NCBI RefSeq assembly: GCF_015291725.1
Contig: NZ_CP030038.1
Span: 2,407,001-2,471,000, forward strand
Source of the DNA: Bradyrhizobium sp. CCBAU 51765
GTDB lineage: Bacteria > Pseudomonadota > Alphaproteobacteria > Rhizobiales > Xanthobacteraceae
Direction of reading: 5' to 3'
DNA: 64,000 bases
Shown: one piece after another, positions 1-8,443 of the stretch
How positions within the stretch are numbered: position 1 is the first letter of the stretch
Layout of the letters: every line of letters begins with the position of its first letter
Translations under genes and position numbers: made by a program
Notes under the pieces: generated by a model
The model's database searches: none
Told to the model about the DNA's origin: nothing
The model's input: only the letters and a program-made list of their open reading frames with translations

Positions 1-105
1 CTGGGTACTGTTCGTGCGGCCGCGCACGTCCTGACTGGTATGCGTCCTGCATCGTCGGCGGTCGCGGCGCGTGTCGACCGTATTGGCAGAGGTGTAAGCG
101 CATCC

Positions 106-561
106 ATGACGAAACCGACGATCTATTTCCTCAATGGTCCGAACGCCAATCTGTACGGCCTGGATCGCAGCGGAACCTATGGCCGCGAGAGCTTCGTTTC
201 GATCCAGAAGCGATGTGAGGATCACGCCGCTACGCTTGGTCTGGCGCTCGATTTCCGCCAGTCGAACCATGAAGGCGTTCTCGTCGACTGGATCCAGGAG
301 GCGCGGGAGAAGGCCGCGGGCATCGTCATCAACGCTGCCGGGCTCACCTACACGTCAATTGCAATTCTCGATGCGCTGCTTGCTTTCGAAGGACCGATCG
401 TCGAGGCGCATATGAGCAATATCTGGAAGCGCGAGCCGTTTCGGCACCATTCCTATGTGTCGCGCGCGGCGACGGGTGTGGTTGCTGGCCTCGGCGCGCT
501 CGGCTACGAGCTCGCATTGACGGCGGCCTCACGATTGATCGCGGAGCAGGCGGCTCGATGA
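106..561 (+). CDS. aroQ: Divergent type II 3-dehydroquinate dehydratase (AroQ family)
   Basis: A 151-residue protein of normal length for type II dehydroquinases, which convert 3-dehydroquinate to 3-dehydroshikimate as dodecamers in the cytoplasm. Family motifs are present: FLNGPN near the N-terminus, RQSNHEG, VINAAGLTYTS, EAHMSN and FRHHSYVS. I start at the ATG at 106, preceded by an AGAGGTG-like site; an in-frame upstream ATG at 40 would add 22 residues with no family similarity. Two active-site positions are unusual. The lid arginine (Arg19 of the M. tuberculosis enzyme) aligns with Asp20, with an Arg one place later, and the substrate-binding His81 is Tyr82. The general-acid His (His102) and lid Tyr (Tyr25) remain. 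The second copy at 52280 is canonical. The downstream hydroxyacid dehydrogenase overlaps by ATGA. The fold assignment is secure; the substrate is doubtful. Confidence 0.85.
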   Translation: MTKPTIYFLNGPNANLYGLDRSGTYGRESFVSIQKRCEDHAATLGLALDFRQSNHEGVLVDWIQEAREKAAGIVINAAGLTYTSIAILDALLAFEGPIVEAHMSNIWKREPFRHHSYVSRAATGVVAGLGALGYELALTAASRLIAEQAAR

Positions 562-1487
562 GATCCGACTTGATGGCGTTCTACAGCGCCCATGACGATT
601 TCAACGCGTGGCGCGCGGCGCTTGCGGCCGAGGATGTCGAGCTACGCCGCGCCGATGATATCGAGGAGGTCGGGCGTGTCCGGCATGCGCTCGTCTGGAA
701 GCCTCCGCATGGCTTCTTCGCGCGCTTTCCCAATCTTGGTCTTGTTGTCAATCTCGGGGCTGGTGTCGATGCGCTGGTCGGACGCCCCGATCTGCCTGAC
801 GTGCCGATCACCCGCCTGTCCGATCCAAAGATGGCACGCATGATGGCGGGCTTCGTGCTGTTCGCGGTGCTGCGTCATGCGCGCAATATTCCCGCCTTCG
901 AACGGGCGCAGCGCGAGCGGCGCTGGCACTACATCCATCCGCGCGATCCCGAGACAATCAAAGTCGGCATGCTCGGTCTTGGCGAGCTCGGGCTGACCGC
1001 TGCGATGGAATGTGCACGACAAGGCTTTCGGGTACGCGGCTGGTCGAGATCGCCGAAGGCTATCGACGGGATCGAGACCTCGGCCGGCCTGGATGCGCTG
1101 GAAGCGGTGTTGGGAGAGAGCGATATCGTTGTCTGCATGCTGCCGCAGACTGCGGCGACCCGCGGTCTCCTCGATGCCGGCAGGCTGGCACAGATGAGGC
1201 CAGGGGCCTCCTTCGTCAACGTGTCGCGCGGCAGCATTGTCGATGAGCCTGCGTTGGTCGAGGCGCTGCGAACCGGTCATATCGCTGAGGCGACGCTGGA
1301 CGTGTTTGCAACCGAACCATTGCCATCGGAAAGTCCGCTCTGGACTCTCGACAATGTGCTGATCACGCCGCATCTGGCATCGATCGCGCTGCCGGCGTCC
1401 GCTGCACGGCAGATCGGCGAAAACGTCCGTCGTTCCCGGACCGGTGAGCCGTTACTAAGTCGCGTCGACCCCGGGCGGGGCTATTGA
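558..1487 (+). CDS. D-2-hydroxyacid dehydrogenase (GhrA-like glyoxylate/hydroxypyruvate reductase family)
   Basis: A 309-residue NAD(P)-dependent D-2-hydroxyacid dehydrogenase, which reduces 2-oxoacids such as glyoxylate or hydroxypyruvate, or runs in reverse. The Rossmann motif GLGELG is at residues 140-145. The catalytic Arg (NVSRGSIVDE, R224), Glu (ATEP, E253) and His (TPHLAS, H272) are all visible. The start overlaps the stop of the AroQ gene by ATGA, so translation is probably coupled. An in-frame ATG at 573 is a possible alternative start. The 3' end overlaps the convergent LysR gene by 33 bp. The exact substrate cannot be read from the sequence; pairing with a dehydroquinase-like protein suggests a hydroxyacid made by ring metabolism. 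Confidence 0.88.
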   Translation: MRSDLMAFYSAHDDFNAWRAALAAEDVELRRADDIEEVGRVRHALVWKPPHGFFARFPNLGLVVNLGAGVDALVGRPDLPDVPITRLSDPKMARMMAGFVLFAVLRHARNIPAFERAQRERRWHYIHPRDPETIKVGMLGLGELGLTAAMECARQGFRVRGWSRSPKAIDGIETSAGLDALEAVLGESDIVVCMLPQTAATRGLLDAGRLAQMRPGASFVNVSRGSIVDEPALVEALRTGHIAEATLDVFATEPLPSESPLWTLDNVLITPHLASIALPASAARQIGENVRRSRTGEPLLSRVDPGRGY

Positions 1488-2402
1488 GCCGGGCCCGAAG
1501 AGGCCGCCGATGGCAAAGGCATCGCGCGTGTAGTCGGCGAAACTCTGCACGGCGGGACGCTGCGTGTGCCGCTTCAGCCGCAGCACCGTGACGTGAGTTG
1601 GCGGCAAAGGCTCGACGATCGGCACGACGGCGATGCGGCTGCCGTCGTAGCCTATATTCGTGCGCGGCACCGCATTGTGGATCGAATATCCCTGTCCATG
1701 TCCGATCAGGCCGCGGATCATTTCGAATGAGCGGCTCCGGAAGGCGACGCGCGGCTCGAGTCCTGCGGCGGCAAACAGGCCGAAGAAGTAGTCGCGTGAA
1801 TGCGGCAGGTCGAGCAGGATAAAGGGCTCGTCGCGCAGTTCCCCGAGGCTGATCGCAGGGCGCCTTGCCAGCGGATGGTCGGCTGACAGCAGGATATAGG
1901 GCGGCAGCTCACATAGCTTGTCGCCCGTTATGTCGTCCGGCACAGCGAACGAATAGGAGAGGGCAAGCTCGGTCCGCCCCAACATCAACGCGTCGATGAT
2001 TTCCTGCTGGTTGCCTTCCTCCAGCTTGACCGAGATGCCGGGCTGGCGTTGGCGAAAGCCGGAGAGCAATCCTGGCATGAAGCGCGTAGCGAGGGTCAGG
2101 AAGCTTCCAACCACGATCTCGCCATGAAGCGCATTGCCGAGGGACTGTGCACTTTGCGCGAAATCGCGCGCGTGATTGAGCAACAATCGTGCATCATTGA
2201 CGAGACGGTGGCCGGCCGGCGACAGCGTGACGCCCTTTGCCAGATGCCGGACGAAGACCTGAATGCCGAGTTCAGCCTCGATCTGGCTCAGCGCAGCCGA
2301 AATCGAGGGTTGCGATACGTTCAGGCGCTTGGCCGCCTCGGTTACACTCCCCGCGTCGGCCGTTTCGACCATGTACCGAAGGGCGCGGAGAGAGAACCTC
2401 AT
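1455..2402 (-). CDS. LysR family transcriptional regulator
   Basis: A 315-residue LysR-type regulator. Residues 1-60 form the winged helix-turn-helix (motif VTEAAKRLNVSQPSISAAL), followed by the linker helix and a two-lobed effector domain (LysR_substrate) from about residue 90. It is transcribed divergently from the HpaB-type hydroxylase at 2494 across a 91-bp gap, the usual arrangement for a LysR activator and its target. Its 3' end overlaps the end of the hydroxyacid dehydrogenase on the other strand. Target and ligand are inferred: the hydroxylase gene and an aromatic or hydroxyacid inducer. Confidence 0.92.
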   Translation of the reverse strand: MRFSLRALRYMVETADAGSVTEAAKRLNVSQPSISAALSQIEAELGIQVFVRHLAKGVTLSPAGHRLVNDARLLLNHARDFAQSAQSLGNALHGEIVVGSFLTLATRFMPGLLSGFRQRQPGISVKLEEGNQQEIIDALMLGRTELALSYSFAVPDDITGDKLCELPPYILLSADHPLARRPAISLGELRDEPFILLDLPHSRDYFFGLFAAAGLEPRVAFRSRSFEMIRGLIGHGQGYSIHNAVPRTNIGYDGSRIAVVPIVEPLPPTHVTVLRLKRHTQRPAVQSFADYTRDAFAIGGLFGPGSIAPPGVDAT

Positions 2403-2493
2403 CGTGTTTTCCTATGCATCTCCAACGATAATTATATTTTCCTTATGCTAACTGCTCCGCCACCCTCTCGTCCAGTGCAACAGGAGCCAATCG
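2403..2493. promoter_or_regulatory. Divergent LysR/hydroxylase promoter region
   Basis: A 91-bp intergenic stretch, strikingly AT-rich against its surroundings, containing the 8-bp palindrome ATAATTAT at 2428-2435. It separates the divergent starts of the LysR gene and the hydroxylase. An AGGAG ribosome-binding site lies just upstream of the hydroxylase ATG. No precise LysR box is claimed. Confidence 0.5.
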
Positions 2494-3948
2494 ATGATCC
2501 GCACGGGCGAAGAGTACAAGCAGGGCATTCGCGATGGTCGCGAGGTCTGGATCGATGGTGAGCGTGTCAAGGACGTCACCACGCATCCTGCGCTGAAGCC
2601 GATCATCGACATCAAGGCGCGCATGTACGACATGGCGCATGAGGAGCGCTACAGCGGAGATCTAACTTATGTCGAGGGTAACGAGCGGCACTCGATCTTC
2701 TACCGTCCCCCGCTGGTACAGAAGGACTGGCACGACAAGATCAAGGCCCTCGATCACTTCATGAAGGACATTTCCGGCGTCGTCACCCGGGTTGGTGATG
2801 AGACCATTGGTGAAATGTGGTCGCTGACCGACGGTCGCGACGTGCTGGCCGAGATCGACCCACGTTTCGCGCCCAATATCGACCGTCACATCCGCGCCGT
2901 GGTCGAAAAGGACGTCTTTCACGTCTCCGCCAACACTGACCCGAAGGGCGATCGCTCGCTGCCGCCGCAGCAGCAGGATCCCGACATGATGGTCCACGTC
3001 ACGCGCGAGACCGATGCCGGGATCATCATCCGTGGCGCCAAATACGAGACTGCGGCCGCCTATGCCGACCAAGCCTATCTGAAGCCCACAGTCGGCGCAT
3101 GGTCGACCGAGAAGCTGTCGGACTACGCGGTGGGCTGCATCGTCAAGATGGGCGCGCCTGGCGTCAAGCACATATGCCGCAGCGGGTTCGCCAGCCGCAG
3201 CAACCCACAGGACTATCCGCTCGCCAACCGCTTCGACGAGGTGGAAGCGCTGGTCGTGTTCGACGATGTCCTGGTTCCCTGGGAGGACGTCTTCTTCTAT
3301 CGCCACACGCGCGCCGCTCAATTTGTGCGCTCGACGCTGCATCGCTACTCGGCATTCCCTTACGTGCTGCGGCTGCTTTACGTTGCCGACATGATGATCG
3401 GGGCGGCGATGTGGAACGCCAAACAGACCGGCCTCGACAAGCTCCAATCGGTGCGTGAGAAGCTTGCCGATCTCGTCTGCTACCGCGAGGGCATCAACGC
3501 GCATCTCACGGCGTCGATCGCGATGGCCGAGAAGAGCTCGGGCGGGCTGTTGATGCCGCAGCAGTCCATGCTCTATGCGGGGCGCGTCTTTGCATGCTCG
3601 CAGCTGCCGGCGATGATGCACATCGCACGCGAATTGTGCGGTGGACAGATCTGCATCACGCCCAATGTGAATGCGTTCGACGTCAAGGGCAGCGGGGAGT
3701 GGCTGAACAAGTTCTATTCCCTGAACGACGAGTGGCAAGCCGATGATCGCCGCAAGCTGCTTGCCTTCGCGCGCGACCTTCTCAATTCGGACTATGCCGG
3801 TCACCGTCTGACCTTCGTGCAATTCGCCCAGGCGCCGCACTTCAACCATCTGGCCGCTGTCTACAACAGCTTTGACTTCTCCGGCCCACTCGATTTCGTG
3901 AAGAAGTCAGCCGGGTTGTCGGACCGCATCGATGGAAAGAGCGAATGA
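2494..3948 (+). CDS. 4-hydroxyphenylacetate 3-hydroxylase family (HpaB-type) FADH2-dependent oxygenase
   Basis: A 484-residue protein of typical length for the HpaB/PvcC family: an acyl-CoA-dehydrogenase-like fold using FADH2 supplied by a separate flavin reductase to ortho-hydroxylate phenols. Family landmarks include the N-terminal TGEEYKQGIRDGREVWIDGE, the RPPLVQKDW region, FDDVLVPWEDVFFYRH and the C-terminal CGGQICITPN region. The start has a good AGGAG site about eight bases upstream. It is divergent from a LysR gene, its probable regulator. No HpaC-like reductase is encoded in the window, so reduced flavin must come from elsewhere. Family members also act on chlorophenols and other phenols; the substrate is not determinable here. 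Confidence 0.88.
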   Translation: MIRTGEEYKQGIRDGREVWIDGERVKDVTTHPALKPIIDIKARMYDMAHEERYSGDLTYVEGNERHSIFYRPPLVQKDWHDKIKALDHFMKDISGVVTRVGDETIGEMWSLTDGRDVLAEIDPRFAPNIDRHIRAVVEKDVFHVSANTDPKGDRSLPPQQQDPDMMVHVTRETDAGIIIRGAKYETAAAYADQAYLKPTVGAWSTEKLSDYAVGCIVKMGAPGVKHICRSGFASRSNPQDYPLANRFDEVEALVVFDDVLVPWEDVFFYRHTRAAQFVRSTLHRYSAFPYVLRLLYVADMMIGAAMWNAKQTGLDKLQSVREKLADLVCYREGINAHLTASIAMAEKSSGGLLMPQQSMLYAGRVFACSQLPAMMHIARELCGGQICITPNVNAFDVKGSGEWLNKFYSLNDEWQADDRRKLLAFARDLLNSDYAGHRLTFVQFAQAPHFNHLAAVYNSFDFSGPLDFVKKSAGLSDRIDGKSE

Positions 3949-4275
3949 GCGTGGTCGGCCGTGCCAGTGGATGCTGCCGCGGTCCAGATCGGACTGCTTC
4001 TCGAACAGGCATAAGCAGGCAGGCCGATGCTCTCGTTGTGACAGACGGGATCCTCTGAGGTCTGACGGAGATCGAAATGATCGCTGAAGCGTCGATGATT
4101 GGATCGCCTCGGGGCTGATTGACCATCAGCTCCTCACAAGATGAGCGCTGATCTCTCGTGAGAGAGGTCGGTATGTTCGCTTGCGTATTTCATAAGTATT
4201 TTCAATGGGTTGTCGATCGAAATGGCATGCCGTTTGCTTGCTGATCCATGTCAAACATTGTTGTGAGGGTTCGAG
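3949..4275. promoter_or_regulatory. Intergenic region upstream of the polyamine-type ABC operon
   Basis: A 327-bp stretch without a convincing gene. A short hairpin CTCTC-GT-GAGAG lies around 4155-4166. The last 100 bases are relatively AT-rich and probably hold the promoter for the transporter operon starting at 4276. A GAGGG ribosome-binding site precedes the ATG. Confidence 0.4.
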
Positions 4276-5322
4276 ATGAAACGTGTCCTGAAGCACTTCG
4301 CGGTGGTGCTGTCGTCGGTGCTCATCATCGCTGGCGCGCCGTCCGTGGCCTCGGCTGAGGATAAGCTCGTTGTCAGCACCTGGGGCGGCAGCTTTCGCGA
4401 TCTGATCGACGAGTCGATCGCAAAGAAGTTCACGGCGGAGACGGGCGTCAAGGTTGAGTACGTCACCGGTGGCACGATGGACCGGCTCAACCAGGCCAAG
4501 CTGGCGGCCGGTAAGCCCGAGAGTGATGTCACCTTCACGACGGCCCATGTCGGCTGGCTCTATGCAAATGACAATCTGTTCGAGAAGCTCGATCTCGCCA
4601 AGATCCCCAATGCCGCGCATCTGGTGGAGCAGGCCAGGATCAGCCCCTACCACATCGGCGCCTGGGCCTATGTCTACACGATCGGCTACCTGCCGGATCA
4701 GCTGCCGAAGGGTGTCAGCTTCGACAGCTGGGAAGGGCTCTGGAATCCTGCGCTGAAGGGCATGATCTCGTCGCCCGATTTCGATCCCAGCCATGTTATC
4801 GCTGTCGCCGCGAAATTGTCCGGCGCCGATGCCGCGCACTGGGAGGCCGGAAAGGACAAGCTGAAGGCGCTGAAGCCGAACTACAAGGCCTTCTACACCA
4901 ATGACGCCAACAGCCAGCAGATGTTCGCGACCGGAGAGACGCCGGTCCAGGTCGTGCTGTCGATGAATGCTTACTACATGCGCGACCAGGGCGTCCCGAT
5001 CAGGCTCGTCATTCCCAAGGAGGGTGCGGTGCTTGGTGTTGACACCATGGGCATCACCAAGGGCACGGCCAAGGCTGATCTGGCCTACAAGTTCCTGAAC
5101 ATTGCGCTCGATCCGGCGGTGCAGGCACAGATCGCCGATCTCAAGAAGGGTAGCCCCGTGGTCGATAACGCGAAGCTCCGGCCCGAGGTGGCTGCGCTCC
5201 CCGGCGTGTTAACGACTCCAGACCAATGGGCGCATCAGACGCTTATCATCGATCACAAGCTGCGTGCCGAAAAGACGGCCGAGTGGCGGAAATGGTTCGC
5301 CGAGAACATGATGGCTCCCTGA
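4276..5322 (+). CDS. ABC transporter substrate-binding protein, spermidine/putrescine (PotD-like) type
   Basis: A 348-residue periplasmic binding protein. It has a classic Sec signal peptide (charged MKRVLKH, hydrophobic core, cleavage probably after SVASA near residue 27). The mature protein begins EDKLVVSTWGGSFRDLIDES, the usual opening of the SBP_bac_8 / PotD-like family. It captures the ligand for the two permeases and ATPase encoded next. A 10-bp-stem hairpin follows the stop codon. The family covers polyamines, amino acids and other small nitrogenous solutes, so the ligand is uncertain. Confidence 0.9.
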   Translation: MKRVLKHFAVVLSSVLIIAGAPSVASAEDKLVVSTWGGSFRDLIDESIAKKFTAETGVKVEYVTGGTMDRLNQAKLAAGKPESDVTFTTAHVGWLYANDNLFEKLDLAKIPNAAHLVEQARISPYHIGAWAYVYTIGYLPDQLPKGVSFDSWEGLWNPALKGMISSPDFDPSHVIAVAAKLSGADAAHWEAGKDKLKALKPNYKAFYTNDANSQQMFATGETPVQVVLSMNAYYMRDQGVPIRLVIPKEGAVLGVDTMGITKGTAKADLAYKFLNIALDPAVQAQIADLKKGSPVVDNAKLRPEVAALPGVLTTPDQWAHQTLIIDHKLRAEKTAEWRKWFAENMMAP

Positions 5323-5331
5323 GCGAAAGGT

Positions 5332-5355
5332 GCGGCCCGGCTACGGCCGGGCCGC
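5332..5355 (+). promoter_or_regulatory. Intercistronic hairpin between binding-protein and permease genes
   Basis: A perfect inverted repeat: GCGGCCCGGC, four-base loop TACG, GCCGGGCCGC. The C(TACG)G loop is of the extra-stable UNCG class. It starts nine bases after the binding-protein stop and ends before the permease start at 5378. No T-run follows, so it is more likely an mRNA-stabilising or partial-attenuation element than a full terminator. Confidence 0.6.
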
Positions 5356-5377
5356 GAGTTCCTGCGCGGAGTTCGCG

Positions 5378-6232
5378 ATGATCAAACGCCCGTTTTTGGG
5401 ATGGTTCGTTTCGCCGGCCGGACTTGCCGCGCTGGGGCTGACGGCTGCGATGGCGGCCGTGTTTCAGTTCAGCATGAGGACTTACATTCCGGGCTCGCTT
5501 GATGTGGGCGGGTTCACGTTGCAGAATTTTGCGGCCATGCTCCGGCCGCTTTATGCGTTCGCGTTCTGGAATACGATCCTGCTCTGCTTCGAGACGGCGG
5601 CGTTCACGCTGATCCTGGCCTTTCCGCTCGCTTATGCGCTCGTCCGCACGAGAAGCTCGGCGGTGCGTTCCTTCATCCTGATCGCGGCGGTGACGCCATT
5701 GTTTCTGGGTGAGGTGGTGCGGACCTATTCCTGGATGATCGTGCTCGGGAACAATGGCTTCCTGAACACTTTGCTGGTGAAGCTTGGTCTCGTCGAGCGA
5801 CCTGTACAGATGATGTTCACCGCTGGCGGCGTGATCGCTGCGCTGGTCCATGTAACGATGCCGATCATGGTCATCATGCTGGCCGCGGGTCTGTCGCATA
5901 TCGACCGGAATTGCGAGAAAGCGGCGGAGAGCCTCGGTGCCGGACCGATCCGGGTCTTTCTGACAATCACTCTGCCGCTGTCGATGCCGGGTATTGTCGC
6001 CGGCTTCTCGACGGCGTTTGCCTGGACATTCAGCGCCTTCGCGACGCCGCAACTGATCGGTGGCGGGCGGGTCAGCACGGTATCGACCCTGATCTATCAG
6101 CTCGGCTTCTCGTCGTTCAATTTCCCCTTTGCCGCAAGCCTGTCGATCATTGGTCTCGCGCTGTCTCTGGCCGTCATCGCATTGCTGAAGCAGGCGACCC
6201 GGCCGCTGGAGCGGCTCGCGAGCGCCACATGA
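5378..6232 (+). CDS. ABC transporter permease, PotB-like
   Basis: A 284-residue inner-membrane permease with about six hydrophobic segments and the EAA loop region (ENCEKAAESLGAG-type, seen as RNCEKAAESLGAGPIRVF) that contacts the ATPase. I use the ATG at 5378 (MIKRPFLGW); the upstream in-frame ATG at 5330 would place the coding start inside the intercistronic hairpin. It is translationally coupled by ATGA to the second permease. It is one half of the membrane pore of the polyamine-type importer. Confidence 0.88.
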   Translation: MIKRPFLGWFVSPAGLAALGLTAAMAAVFQFSMRTYIPGSLDVGGFTLQNFAAMLRPLYAFAFWNTILLCFETAAFTLILAFPLAYALVRTRSSAVRSFILIAAVTPLFLGEVVRTYSWMIVLGNNGFLNTLLVKLGLVERPVQMMFTAGGVIAALVHVTMPIMVIMLAAGLSHIDRNCEKAAESLGAGPIRVFLTITLPLSMPGIVAGFSTAFAWTFSAFATPQLIGGGRVSTVSTLIYQLGFSSFNFPFAASLSIIGLALSLAVIALLKQATRPLERLASAT

Positions 6233-7044
6233 AGCGGTCTCCGGCCAACATAGCGCTGAGATGGTCAGGGCGCATCCTTGTCTCTGCGATCCTTCTGTTC
6301 GTGCTGCTGCCCGGCATCGTCGTGGCCGTGACCGCGTTCAACGACCGCGCCATTCTGGCATTTCCGCCGCAAGCATGGTCGCTACGCTGGTTCTGGCGGG
6401 CCTTCTCATACAGTGACTTCGGCCGGGGCTTCTGGAACGGCCTCACGGTGACGTTATGGGCGTCGAGCATTGCCCTGGTCATCGGCGCAGCCTTCGCCAT
6501 CGCGATCCATCGCTACAATTTCGTCCTGAAGTCACTGCTCGAGGGCATCCTGCTATCGCCGCTGATCATCCCGCACTACACGATCGGCCTGGGCGTGCTG
6601 ATCCTGGCGTCGCAGGCGGGTACGGGGCGCGGCTTTCCGCTTGTGATCCTGACCCACGTGCTGCTGGTGCTGCCATTCGTGATGCGCAGCACCTTCATCT
6701 CACTGGAGAACCTCGATAGCCGGCTTGAACTCGCGGCTTCCAGCCTCGGCGCTACGCCAGGCCGTATTCTGCTGACCGTGACGATTCCGTTGCTGCTGCC
6801 GGGGCTGTTGAGCGGCTGGCTGTTCGCCGCGATCCTGTCGTTCAACGAGTTTACGGCGACGCTGTTCGTCAGCAGCCAGGCGACGCAGACGCTGCCGGTC
6901 GCGATGTATAACTATGTCCGCGAGTTTGCCGATCCGACGCTGGCTGCATTGTCGGTGATCTATATCGCCGTCACGGCATTGCTGCTGAGTTTCGCCAATG
7001 CTTTCCTTGGCCTCGGGAAGATCCTCAATGTTGATGCACACTGA
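6229..7044 (+). CDS. ABC transporter permease, PotC-like
   Basis: A 271-residue permease with about six transmembrane segments; the EAA-like loop reads LELAASSLGATPGRIL. The start ATG at 6229 overlaps the previous stop (ATGA). The reading frame is open far upstream but that part is only a shadow of the previous gene. It pairs with the PotB-like protein to form the channel. The 3' end overlaps the start of the ATPase gene by 17 bases. Confidence 0.88.
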   Translation: MKRSPANIALRWSGRILVSAILLFVLLPGIVVAVTAFNDRAILAFPPQAWSLRWFWRAFSYSDFGRGFWNGLTVTLWASSIALVIGAAFAIAIHRYNFVLKSLLEGILLSPLIIPHYTIGLGVLILASQAGTGRGFPLVILTHVLLVLPFVMRSTFISLENLDSRLELAASSLGATPGRILLTVTIPLLLPGLLSGWLFAAILSFNEFTATLFVSSQATQTLPVAMYNYVREFADPTLAALSVIYIAVTALLLSFANAFLGLGKILNVDAH

Positions 7045-8179
7045 CCGAACGGCTGCGACCGCAGGCAGCGAGGCGGGCCGGCAAGGCCAGCCGGCGGTGC
7101 AGCTCGACGGTGTGACCAAGCGCTACGGTGAGTCCATTGCTCTTCATGAGGCCTGGCTCAAGATCCGGCCGGCGGAGTTCATGACTCTGCTCGGTCCGTC
7201 TGGCTGCGGAAAGACCACGCTGCTCAACCTCGTTGCCGGCTTCCTCGAAGCCGATGGTGGCGAGATCTTCATCGAAGGCACGCTCGTCACCGAAACGCCC
7301 GCCCATCAGCGCGAGATCGGCATCGTCTTCCAGAATTATGCGCTCTTTCCGCATATGAGCGTCGCCAACAATATCGCCTACGGTCTGAAGACCCGCGGCA
7401 TCGGCAGGAAAGAGATTGCGCGCCGGGTCGATGAGGCTCTGGCGCTGGTGAGACTGGACGGATTCAGTGACCGCAAGCCGCGGCAGCTATCGGGCGGCCA
7501 GCAGCAGCGCGTCGCACTGGCGCGCGCGCTCGTGATCAAGCCGAAGGTGCTCTTGCTCGATGAGCCATTCTCGGCGCTCGACAAGAATCTGCGCGGATCG
7601 ATGCAGGTCGAGCTGAAGCAGATCCAGCGCGAGCTCGGCGTCACCACGATCTTCGTGACCCACGACCAGGGCGAGGCGCTGTCGATGTCAGACCGTATTG
7701 CGGTGATGTCGGCGGGGCGGATACGTCAGATTGCCGCGCCTGGTGATGTCTATTGCCGTCCCGCGGATCGCTTTGTTGCATCCTTCGTCGGGAATGTGAA
7801 TGTTCTCACCGGACGCCTCGTCGAGCGGCGCGGAGAGGCCGCGACCGTGTCCGTCGGCAAGATGCGCCTGGAGGTTCCGGCGGCGCCGCTCGCGAAGCTC
7901 GCCGTCGGTGACGATGTGGACGTCTTCATTCGGCCGGAGCATCTGGCCGTGACGCCGGGAACCGCGCCGGGATCGTTGCGCGGAACGGTGACGACACAGG
8001 TCTTCCAGGGTGATCACATCGATCTCTACATCGAAATCGCCGGCGTTGCGCGCGCACCCGTCCTGCTGCGCGCGCCGGGGATCGCGGCCTTGTCGTCCTG
8101 TCCGGCCGGCGCCGAAGTTGGACTGATCGTGGGGTCTGATGATGTCGTGGCGTTTCCCCCCGAAGCGCGCGAGTCGTGA
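7028..8179 (+). CDS. ABC transporter ATP-binding protein, PotA-like
   Basis: A 383-residue ATPase with Walker A GPSGCGKTT, Q-loop, signature [15 protein letters not shown], Walker B LLLDEPFSALD and the switch His in VTHDQGEALSMSD, followed by a C-terminal TOBE-type domain from about residue 280 (IRPEHLAVTP region). This architecture is typical of PotA/FbpC/UgpC ATPases. The start at 7028 has GGGAAG seven bases upstream. It completes a four-gene importer with the binding protein and two permeases. Confidence 0.9.
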   Translation: MLMHTDRTAATAGSEAGRQGQPAVQLDGVTKRYGESIALHEAWLKIRPAEFMTLLGPSGCGKTTLLNLVAGFLEADGGEIFIEGTLVTETPAHQREIGIVFQNYALFPHMSVANNIAYGLKTRGIGRKEIARRVDEALALVRLDGFSDRKPRQLSGGQQQRVALARALVIKPKVLLLDEPFSALDKNLRGSMQVELKQIQRELGVTTIFVTHDQGEALSMSDRIAVMSAGRIRQIAAPGDVYCRPADRFVASFVGNVNVLTGRLVERRGEAATVSVGKMRLEVPAAPLAKLAVGDDVDVFIRPEHLAVTPGTAPGSLRGTVTTQVFQGDHIDLYIEIAGVARAPVLLRAPGIAALSSCPAGAEVGLIVGSDDVVAFPPEARES

Positions 8180-8443
8180 GAGGCGCGTAGCCATGGGCGG
8201 ACTGCGCCCCTGCGCCTGATTTCGTCATACGGAAAATGCCATAAATGAGCTCGCCGGGGTGTTCCAACATCGCCTTGGTGCCCAGTGCGGTCGGATGCGC
8301 GTCAGCGCTCGCGCGCTGCAATAATAGGCATGGTGCTGCCCGTGCGATGGGCGCGTGGCGCTCAAATGGTCGGATTTTATGATGGACATTCCGGAGCCAT
8401 GATGCAAACTATGGATACATAATTTGTAAAGTGAGGTGCGGCG
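8180..8443. promoter_or_regulatory. Intergenic region upstream of the amidohydrolase operon
   Basis: A 264-bp gap with no gene. Its last 50 bases turn AT-rich (ATGGATACAT at 8411-8420, then AATTTGTAAA), a likely promoter and regulator-binding zone for the amidohydrolase-dipeptide transporter-hydantoinase operon. AGGTG precedes the ATG at 8444. Confidence 0.4.

Noticed and set aside
13..28. Short hairpin at the left edge (CGTGCG / CGCACG) as a terminator of an upstream gene
   Set aside because: Six-bp stem, no T-run, and the upstream gene is outside the window.
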